A stretch of 61,405 nucleotides of DNA from Cyclobacterium salsum (GTDB taxonomy: Bacteria > Bacteroidota > Bacteroidia > Cytophagales > Cyclobacteriaceae). The notes under the pieces are model-generated. The model searched no databases, was not told where the DNA came from, and saw only the letters and a program-made list of their open reading frames with translations. Positions 5,675 through 12,679 of the stretch are shown one piece after another. The position numbers were made by a program, and so were the translations under genes. Each line of letters starts with the position of its first letter. Position 1 is the stretch's first letter. The stretch spans positions 1 to 61,405 of the forward strand of contig NZ_WNKG01000018.1 in the NCBI RefSeq assembly GCF_010119245.1. The letters run 5' to 3'.

Positions 5675-8023
5675 ATGAAAGCCTGGTACCTCATCCTTAT
5701 CATGCAGATTTTAGCAGCCTCGCTTCCGGCCCAAATTATTACCTTGAAGGGAAATGTAATTGCTGATGATGAAAATCCAATGGCTAATGTCCGCATTTCT
5801 GTAAACGGTATATTGGGGGATAATACTGATGACGAGGGAGCATTCAACATTGACCTTTCCAATGAATTTATTTCCGGGGAACGGGTAGTACTTCAAGTAC
5901 CTAAAGATGGTTGGGTGATCAACCACCCCTTGGACGGACATTGGAATCTGCCCAATATACAATATCAAAAAGTACATACTACCCGTGTGGTAATGGTGCC
6001 ACATGGCTCCATGGCGCTGTGGACCCATGGCCGTATCGAAAAATATGTAGCTCAACTTTCAAATCAAATTACCAAAATGAAAGCTGACTCCGAACAACAA
6101 ATAATAACCACATCCTCGGAACCGGCACCCATTGATTTTACCTACTATTTGCAGGACTGGGCGGAGCAATATGGTTTTTCGGTAGACCAGGTGAAAAATG
6201 CTTTCGACCAATGGGCTACTGAGGCTAATAAAAGTAATGATTTCCGAAAACTAGGATTGGCTGCCTTTTACCAGAAGAATTTTACGGAAGCAGCTGAGAA
6301 TTTTGAACAGGCAGCCCGTCAAAACCAAGACGCCTTTAGAGATTTGGAGAAAGCTGCTGAGAATAAAAGGCTTGTAGCCTATGAAGACTGGAAAAGTGCC
6401 GGAGAAGCAAGATATCTTGCCAATCAGTTTGATACCGCCTTGTTACGCTTTCAAAATGCCGCAGCATTGGTAACGAAAAACAACCATCCGGTCCTTTGGG
6501 CGGAAATTCAAATGCAGATTGGGAACACACGACGTCAGTTAGGAGTCAGAGTAAAGGGTGAGGAGGCAATTAAATTTTTAATAAGCTCGCAAAATATATA
6601 TAACCAACTATTGGAAGAATATATCCAAGAAGAACTGCCCCAGGATTGGGCGGGGACACAAAACAATTTAGGCAATGTCCTCAGGGATTTGGGCACACGG
6701 GCAGGTGGCCGGCAGGGCCTGGATTATCTGCAACAGGCAGTGGAGGCTTACCAGAAAGCATTGGAAGTAAGGACACAAGCAGAACTGCCACAGGATTGGG
6801 CTATGACACAAAACAATTTAGGCAGTGTCCTCTCTGATTTGGGCACACGGGCAGGTGGCCGGCAGGGCCTGGATTATCTGCAACAGGCAGTAGAGGCTTA
6901 CCAGAAAGCATTGGAAGAATATACCCAGGCAGAACTGCCCCAGGATTGGGCTATGACACAAAACAATTTAGGCAATGTCCTCTCGGGTCTGGGCACACGG
7001 GCAGGTGGTCAGCAGGGCCTGGATTATCTGCAACAGGCAGTGGGGGCTTACCAGAAAGCATTGGAAGTAAGGACACAAGCAGAACTGCCCCAGAATTGGG
7101 CTATAACACAAAACAATTTAGGTGTTGTCCTCTCTGATTTGGGCACACGGGCAGGTGGCCGGCAGGGCGTGGATTATCTGCAACAGGCAGTGGGGGCTTA
7201 CCAGAAAGCATTGGAAGTAATGACCCAAGAAGAACTGCCCCAGGATTGGGCTATGACACAAAACAATTTAGGTATTGTCCTCAGGGATTTGGGCACACGG
7301 GCAGGTGGCCGGCAAGGCCTTGATTATCTGCAACAGGCAGTGGAGGCTTTCCATAAAGTATTGGAAGAATATACCCAAGCAGAACTGCCCCAGAATTGGG
7401 CTATAACACAAATTAATTTGGCTAAAGCCTATATTTACCTAAAAAAATATGATGAGGCCACCCTCGCCTACACAAAAGTACTGGAAGTGTATCCAAGGTA
7501 CGAAGAAGCATATTCATACCTTGTATATTATTATCATGAAGTTGTTTTTGAATTCTCCCAAGCATTTACACTTAACCAACGATGGCTGGAACAATTCCCC
7601 CTCGATCTTTCTGCCCGTACGGATTTTGCCGAAAAACATTTCACTACTGCTCGATTTTCAGCATGCGCCCAACAAATTCGGTTATTACTTAAAGAACAAG
7701 AATTACCTGTGAGCTCCAAGATTGCACTCCAAGGGATTCAAATTGCTAATGCTTTTGCTTCCCAGCTTTCTGGATCAATGGTGGCAAAGGAATTTGCGGC
7801 TTTACGAGAAGAGATAGCGATGCAGGAAAATGATTTCACCGTTCAATGGGTATTATACGGCACAAAATATTTTATAGCACAAAGTAATATTTTAACACCC
7901 TATCGAAATTGGTTGCTGGCCTTCTTCGATGCACTCCTTCAAGAAAACAAACCTGCTATTGAGCGGGATTTAGAGAAATTACAGGGTGAGCTTACCTCTC
8001 TGCTTGAAACATTGCCTGAGTAA
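5675..8023 (+). CDS. Exported TPR protein, partner of the TIR protein
   Basis: A 782-aa protein from ATG 5675, which gives a signal peptide (MKAWYLILIMQILAASLPAQ); a TTG at 5663 is possible but unneeded. Residues 21-115 form a carboxypeptidase-regulatory-like beta domain like the one at the TIR protein's C-terminus. Then come helical repeats, with 50-residue TPR units (core QDWAMTQNNLGNVLSDLG, then AYQKALE) at about 320-580, and further helices to the end. Such TPR arrays accompany TIR, caspase-like and NACHT effectors in bacteria, but those are usually cytoplasmic. The signal peptide suggests a periplasmic or surface sensor or scaffold. Function is inferred from the pairing. Confidence 0.8.
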   Translation: MKAWYLILIMQILAASLPAQIITLKGNVIADDENPMANVRISVNGILGDNTDDEGAFNIDLSNEFISGERVVLQVPKDGWVINHPLDGHWNLPNIQYQKVHTTRVVMVPHGSMALWTHGRIEKYVAQLSNQITKMKADSEQQIITTSSEPAPIDFTYYLQDWAEQYGFSVDQVKNAFDQWATEANKSNDFRKLGLAAFYQKNFTEAAENFEQAARQNQDAFRDLEKAAENKRLVAYEDWKSAGEARYLANQFDTALLRFQNAAALVTKNNHPVLWAEIQMQIGNTRRQLGVRVKGEEAIKFLISSQNIYNQLLEEYIQEELPQDWAGTQNNLGNVLRDLGTRAGGRQGLDYLQQAVEAYQKALEVRTQAELPQDWAMTQNNLGSVLSDLGTRAGGRQGLDYLQQAVEAYQKALEEYTQAELPQDWAMTQNNLGNVLSGLGTRAGGQQGLDYLQQAVGAYQKALEVRTQAELPQNWAITQNNLGVVLSDLGTRAGGRQGVDYLQQAVGAYQKALEVMTQEELPQDWAMTQNNLGIVLRDLGTRAGGRQGLDYLQQAVEAFHKVLEEYTQAELPQNWAITQINLAKAYIYLKKYDEATLAYTKVLEVYPRYEEAYSYLVYYYHEVVFEFSQAFTLNQRWLEQFPLDLSARTDFAEKHFTTARFSACAQQIRLLLKEQELPVSSKIALQGIQIANAFASQLSGSMVAKEFAALREEIAMQENDFTVQWVLYGTKYFIAQSNILTPYRNWLLAFFDALLQENKPAIERDLEKLQGELTSLLETLPE
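6632..7430 (+). repeat. In-gene tandem repeats of 150 bp encoding TPR units
   Basis: Near-identical 150-bp units begin around 6632, 6782, 6932, 7082, 7232 and 7382 (the last one partial). They share the same codons for 'LPQDWA', 'TQNNLG', 'LGTRAGG', 'GLDYLQQAV' and 'AYQKALE'. Differences cluster at a few sites, for example V-R-T-Q, E-Y-T-Q and V-M-T-Q, and N-V, S-V, V-V and I-V after NNLG. The DNA-level sameness points to recent expansion or homogenisation by recombination. Confidence 0.9.
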
Positions 8024-8085
8024 TCCGCTTTGCTATTATTCCCAATTTTACTGTGCCTCCTTTCTCATTACACACATGTTGGAAA

Positions 8086-8505
8086 ACCAAGTGGATATCA
8101 AGAAGATCCTCGACGGGTTCATCGACATCAACGATACCAAGAAAAGGAGTATTGAGATCATTGAGCTCTCTCAACCAGCAGTTAACATTTTGCAAAGAAC
8201 AAAGGAAAGCTTCCCTCCTTGAGCCAACAAAGCGAAAACGTTCTGATTAAGAGGCTGGCTAAACGGGCAGAATTAAACAGGATCGTGTATACCTCCTGCG
8301 TGGTGGAAAAAAAATACAGGGAGGGTGAATTCGAACTTCATCAAACCATAACCACGCATGATGCCAGACGGACCTTTGCCTCCATCTGTTACCGGGAGCA
8401 TAACCTTAGCCTGGAGGATGTCCGCTCCAACATTCAAGTACTGATCAAACCCTTGAATATATTGGAGCGAGTTTAAGGCGTCCGAAAATTGGGGGGCTAT
8501 TCACT
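8086..8505 (+). pseudogene. Tyrosine recombinase, truncated, copy 2
   Basis: This is a second copy of the catalytic half of the integrase at 3408-4111, matching it from 'gtggatat.aa.aag' to 'cgaaaattggggg'. It keeps the HxxR box (HDARRTFASICYRE) with eight A at 8297-8304, so that reading frame is whole, but about 7 nt are lost near 8420, which destroys the His/Tyr motifs. A further frame break lies near 8220. The first half, including the first catalytic Arg, is gone. The two copies are direct repeats around the FAD fossil and the TIR/TPR genes. Confidence 0.85.
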
Positions 8506-8634
8506 TGAAGCCAGAACAGATTTGCTGTTCATTTATGTGTTATTTTAGGTAATCCATGGAATCCACACACATATTGCATTAAACTCTTTTAAAAACCTTT
8601 AAAACCCGTTAGATTGACATATTATTGCAGGGCA

Positions 8635-8659
8635 AATAAAGTGCACTGTGCACTTTATT
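8635..8659. promoter_or_regulatory. 25-bp perfect palindrome upstream of the HNH gene
   Basis: Two 12-bp arms, AATAAAGTGCAC and GTGCACTTTATT, flank a single T, and the site ends 29 bp before the HNH start codon. No T-run follows, so a terminator is unlikely. Position and symmetry suggest an operator for a dimeric repressor, possibly the nuclease's own control site. Confidence 0.6.
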
Positions 8660-8688
8660 CGTACGTTGGCATACATTGAAAACAAGAC

Positions 8689-9705
8689 ATGGGAATATCA
8701 TTAAAAAATAGAAAAATGCTTTGGGGGCGATCAGCTAACCGCTGTGCAATGCCTGAATGCAGACGTACTTTAGTAGAGGATGAAACTGAAACAGATGACC
8801 CTTCCATTGTTGGGGATGAGGCACACATAGTTGCTAGAGAAGAAGATGGACCAAGAGGTCATTCAGATCTAAGCCCAGAGCAAAGGGATAAATTTGATAA
8901 CCTTGTCCTGATGTGTAAAATACATCATAAAGTAATTGATGACCAACCTAAAGAATATACTGTTGAACGACTTCATCAAATAAAGCAAGACCACCTAGAT
9001 TGGATAGATGCAAATCTAAACCCTGACAAGGATAAACAAAAGGATGAGGAGATTTATGCTACCTATGTGGACAAGGTTGCAGACATGGCGGATTTTGAGA
9101 ATTGGAAAAATTGGACCTCTGATATCTTTGGCAATGGTCAACCTCAAATCCCAGTTGAACGATTTGACAAATTAGCATCATTAAATGAATATCTACTTTC
9201 AAGAACTTGGCCCAAGAGGTATGATAAGTTGGAAAGAGCATTTATCAATTTTCGAGTTGTACTTAATGATTTCCTTACGGTTTTCAGCAAATACAGAGAG
9301 AAAATTGGAACCGATGACTACCCAATTTACAATACAGAAAAAATTTATAAGCGACTATCAAATTATGATGAAAGCGCGTACCAAAGATTATCAGACAAAT
9401 TCGACTTTCACGTTGATTTAGTACAAGATTTGGGTTGCGAATTAACACGTTCAGCAAACTACTTATGCGACCAGATACGAAAATATCTATCAAGCTCATT
9501 TAGAATGGAAGAAGGTGTCTTGCTCATCATTACAGGGCCTGACATGAGTTTTAAATACACAACTATCAGACTAGAATTTGCTTCAAACAAATTTGACGAA
9601 ATAAAGTATCCAGGATTAAAGCAATTTATGGAAACTCGTCATGAAAGAGGACATCATTTTGGCAAAGGAGTAAGTCCAGATTATTTACCAATGAAATTTG
9701 AATAA
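8689..9705 (+). CDS. HNH endonuclease-like protein
   Basis: A 338-aa protein. The N-terminal 90 residues carry an HNH nuclease core: Cys19 and Cys24 (NRCAMPEC), the 'GDEAHIVARE' metal-binding strand with His46, and 'NLVLMCKIHHKVID' with Cys76, His79 and His80. Residues 95-338 are a mostly helical region with a 'GHHFGKG' near the end; I recognise no family there, and it could be a sensor or target-binding part. It stands alone with its own palindrome upstream, beside TIR and restriction genes, which suggests a defence nuclease. Confidence 0.75.
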   Translation: MGISLKNRKMLWGRSANRCAMPECRRTLVEDETETDDPSIVGDEAHIVAREEDGPRGHSDLSPEQRDKFDNLVLMCKIHHKVIDDQPKEYTVERLHQIKQDHLDWIDANLNPDKDKQKDEEIYATYVDKVADMADFENWKNWTSDIFGNGQPQIPVERFDKLASLNEYLLSRTWPKRYDKLERAFINFRVVLNDFLTVFSKYREKIGTDDYPIYNTEKIYKRLSNYDESAYQRLSDKFDFHVDLVQDLGCELTRSANYLCDQIRKYLSSSFRMEEGVLLIITGPDMSFKYTTIRLEFASNKFDEIKYPGLKQFMETRHERGHHFGKGVSPDYLPMKFE

Positions 9706-9720
9706 TAAAAACGTATGCCA

Positions 9721-9802
9721 ATCGAGTAGCCCGGCCTGAGCCAAATGGCTCAGGATGAGGCTCTCCCACCACCGTACGGACGGGTCTCGTATACGGAGGT
9801 TC
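9721..9802 (-). mobile_element. 3' end of a decayed group II intron (domains V and VI)
   Basis: Read on the minus strand, 9801-9768 folds as domain V: a 9-bp stem (ACCtCCGTA with TACGGtGGT), a CG bulge and a short upper stem with loop AGACC. The catalytic triad expected as CGC reads CTC here. Next, 9765-9724 folds as domain VI: GAG/CTC and AGCC/GGCT helices with an unpaired A at 9727, and a tip hairpin CCTGAGCC/GGCTCAGG. That A is 7 nt from a CGAT end at 9721, the right distance for a branch point. No reverse-transcriptase frame is visible nearby, so only the tail survives. The fold was done by eye. Confidence 0.6.
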
Positions 9803-11025
9803 ACTGGATTGTAGGTTGTGTTTTGAGGTAATAGGAAAGCATGGATTCATACCCTAGTCTCATGTTGTCGGACAATTTAACCGTGGGTAGTTTAAATCCC
9901 AGTAAGATCAAGTGGTCAACAACCTTGTGAAACCTGCCTTCCGAAGTCAGAGAATTTCCCTGGATCAATGTTCGCTATGTCACCTCCCATTTATCCCTAT
10001 TTGAATACTCTTTTAGTTTTATCAGCTCTTAAATGCGGACCAACAAGTCAGACGGGTTCAGTCAAGGGCGGCCTGTGTTGCGCCTGCGGCAGGCCGTTCA
10101 TTTTACCCTTGAGGGGTTCCGGATGGCTGTTACCTTTGCATTTGAGAAGAAAAAACGATGATCTATTTATGGCTTTATACTATCGTTAGTTTTCTTTTTG
10201 CTGATGAAGCGGGCTTTAAAATCCCCGGATGATTCCGGGGCCGGGGGTTAGACAATAGGCGGCAGGGCCGTGGGCTGAATGCGAGCCGTTCAGGAGAAGC
10301 ATATATACGACTGAACGTGCGGAATGAGGGGCGCAGGCGAGCCTAACTCTGGCTGTGGGATTTTATTTTTCCTACCTGCCGGAGGCCCTACAAACTAAAA
10401 TAAAATTGGGAACAGCCGAATCGAGGAGCGCAGGAATGTCGAATGGAGATAAAAGCAAATTGGGCTGAGCGGGGGTAAAAAAGTGGAGCAAAAAAATGGT
10501 TCGGTGATACCTTACAAAACTCTCCTTTTTCAGGAGTGTTATGCAACCATAAAATACATCACGGTACCATTTTTTTGTGGAGCGTTTTAAGGTGGGTGAA
10601 TTTGCTTTTAACGTAATGAAGAACATTTTGAGTACCGCAGATTCTCCGATTTACCTGGCTTGAATTAAATTGATTTGCTGCAACCGTGAAGATTCAGGAC
10701 CACTTCATAAACCAAACCGTTAAAAGATGTGCGTCAAAACCCAAGTTTTCGCCCTAAAGTGTGTAAGAATTTATCAAAACCTGGGAAAAGTAGGGGTTTC
10801 AGATTTTCCAATAATCAAACGGTCTTTATAAGGGGTTACCTAGACGGGGCGATGAGAGCGTAAGGCAGCCCTGTGGCGTGCTGCAATTAACTCAGGACCC
10901 TACGGCAGCCCTGTGGATTGCTTTACCCAACTATTGGTACAATGGTCTGCGAAAAGAATGAGGAATTACTAAAACTCTGCAGCAGTTCAGGGGTGTGCAA
11001 CTGGCGTTGAGGGAAAGTGGATCCG
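9803..11025. other. Long non-coding stretch with inverted repeats
   Basis: I find no credible gene here. A short frame on the minus strand (end at about 9807, reading ..DNMRLGYESMLSYYLKTQPTIQ-stop) runs up to the intron tail and may be a gene stub. Imperfect inverted repeats are visible: CGTTCAG/CTGAACG (about 10287-10317) and GGCTGT..ATTTTATTTT with AAAATAAAAT..ACAGCC (about 10341-10421). 'GGCAGCCCTGTGG' appears twice (about 10873 and 10913). The sequence looks like decayed mobile DNA or structured RNA rather than protein-coding DNA. Confidence 0.45.
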
Positions 11026-11930
11026 GATTCAACCTTGCTTAAAGGAGGAGCAAAACCGCTGCTTTGACCTGTCGCCAACCCGGGCAATGGCTAATCCTCC
11101 CATATAAGGTTTCGGAAAGCGTACCGCAGCTGTAGGAAGTGTTCCAGGAATAGGATGTAATACTTTATCTCTGCTGCTTATATATCTCCAGGATAGAAAT
11201 GAATCAGTTTGAAGGAAGCAAGAAAGGCACATAGCCAAAATGGCTTTCAACCTTTTTTATAAAGAAGGAGTAAATATGTGGCATTCCTGATATTATTCAC
11301 TTGAACTGCGGTTGCTAATACCGCCCACGACCAATCTGCAGCTGATGGATATTCCGGTTTCAACCTTCCCTAATAGGAGAAGTGAAGCGGTGACCTTCCC
11401 TGCCGTTAACTGATCGGTGGTTGCTATACCCGTCCGAAAGCAGTTGGAGAAAGTGCGGTAGGTAACGGAGAGGCAATCCACCCGGCTGTCCCATATTTTG
11501 CGCGGACATAGTGTAGATATAACTCCACGGAAAATATGGGACACTTTCTAAAAAGCAGGACGAACAGGCTGACGATCCCGGTTTCAGCCTTCCTTAATAG
11601 GAGAAGTGAAGCTGTATCCGTCCCTATCGATAACCTAAGCAGTGGCTGATCCTCCCATCGGGAACCAGAGGGAAAGTGTCCAACGCACCTGTGGGAAGTG
11701 CTTTAGGAATAGGGTGCAATATGCTGTTTCCGATGCATTACACTCTAAGCCCAAGAAAAAATGGAACAGTGCGATAGTAGCAGGAGAGTTAGATCCACCA
11801 ACCCAGCTTTCAGCGTTCCTTAAAGGAGGAGCAGAACCACTAAATATTCCATTCGCTGGAATGTCTGATCCTCCCGGCTGATGGCAGTTAGAGAGAGAAA
11901 GTAGGACGATCAGGAATAATCATTCCAATC
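11026..11930. repeat. Array of diverged structured repeats, about 220-bp period
   Basis: A motif of the form CTTTCARCCTTCCTTAAWAGG begins near 11028, 11246, 11359, 11580 and 11806, followed by GAG(A/G)AG and purines. In the best-kept units (11028, 11580, 11806) it is followed about 40-55 nt later by GGCTRATCCTCCC, which can pair with the AGGAGGA of the first part. The first part also forms a small hairpin (CCTT..AAGG). Spacings are about 218, 113, 221 and 226 bp. No frame stays open through the units on either strand. The family is unknown to me. Confidence 0.6.
11488..11542. repeat. Long hairpin inside the repeat array
   Basis: GTCCCATATTTT (11488-11499) and AAAATATGGGAC (11531-11542) form a perfect 12-bp inverted repeat around a 31-nt centre, extendable by a few pairs. 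It sits between the third and fourth repeat units. It resembles a tiny inverted-repeat element or a strong RNA hairpin; no T-run follows. Confidence 0.65.
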
Positions 11931-11962
11931 TCTTACTCATAAGTGTGTGTAGACCTTTTCAG

Positions 11963-12679
11963 CTAGTAACTCCAATCTGCATGGCTTACCGGAATTCTGT
12001 TAAGCTCTTCTTTTAAATGTTTCCAGTTTGGTAAATAATAGTCCATTAATGAGAGAAACTTATCGCTGTGATGTCTTTCAAGCAAATGAACCATTTCATG
12101 AACAATGATATATTCCAAGCACTGAATCGGCTTTTTAGCCAATTCTAAATTCAGCCAAATTCTTTGTGCCTCAATATTGCAGGAGCCCCACTTGGTTTTC
12201 ATTTTCTTTACCCCCCAATCCTTCACAGTAACTCCCAGCTTCTTTTCCCACTTTTGGACCATTTCAGGAATTATCTTTTTAAGTTCTACCCGATACCATT
12301 CGTTCAATATGTTGCGTTTGTATTCCCATGTCGCATCTTCTTTCACGTACAATTCCACGTAGGTCTTACCTTTCAGGTCAACATATCCGACACCATTTGT
12401 TTCTTTAACCCGAAGTAAGTATCGCTTACCCTGAAAATAATGACTTTCACGCTCTATGTATTCTCTGGGTGTTTCCCGTTGTTGTTTTTCGAATTTCCTT
12501 TGATGCCGCTTTATCCAGCCCAATTTGGAAATTGCAAATAGCCTTATAGCTTCTTCATTAACGCTCAGTGGAGCAGCAATCCTCACCCTACCTGTTGGCG
12601 GGTAAACCGCTAAGTGCATGTTTTTAATGTTTTTTCGAATAACATCAACGGTGATATTGCTAATGCTTATCTGATCCAT
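11963..12679 (-). CDS. YgjP-like (DUF45/SprT-type) metallopeptidase
   Basis: A 238-aa protein of the YgjP/WLM-related zinc peptidase family. The zinc site is 'HEMVH' (His194, Glu195, His198) with His204 a likely third ligand (ERHHSDKF). The family signature 'KKMKTKWGSC' occurs at 158-167. These proteins often sit next to Type I restriction genes, but their role there is not established; repair of DNA-protein adducts (as in SprT) and protein turnover are suggestions. Its start overlaps the hsdR stop by 1 nt, so it is the last gene of the operon. Confidence 0.85.
   Translation of the reverse strand: MDQISISNITVDVIRKNIKNMHLAVYPPTGRVRIAAPLSVNEEAIRLFAISKLGWIKRHQRKFEKQQRETPREYIERESHYFQGKRYLLRVKETNGVGYVDLKGKTYVELYVKEDATWEYKRNILNEWYRVELKKIIPEMVQKWEKKLGVTVKDWGVKKMKTKWGSCNIEAQRIWLNLELAKKPIQCLEYIIVHEMVHLLERHHSDKFLSLMDYYLPNWKHLKEELNRIPVSHADWSY

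Noticed and set aside
10372-10626. 84-residue frame on the minus strand in the non-coding stretch
   Set aside because: No domain, biased composition and no ribosome-binding or promoter context; probably chance.
11029-11881. Several 70-83 residue frames within the repeat array
   Set aside because: Frames differ between units and stops fall at conserved positions, so the repeats are not coding.
9968-11960. CRISPR array or integron attC sites in the gene-free stretch
   Set aside because: Repeats are diverged and widely spaced, not short identical repeats with spacers; GTTRRRY and RYYYAAC boxes occur but are not paired in an attC-like fold.
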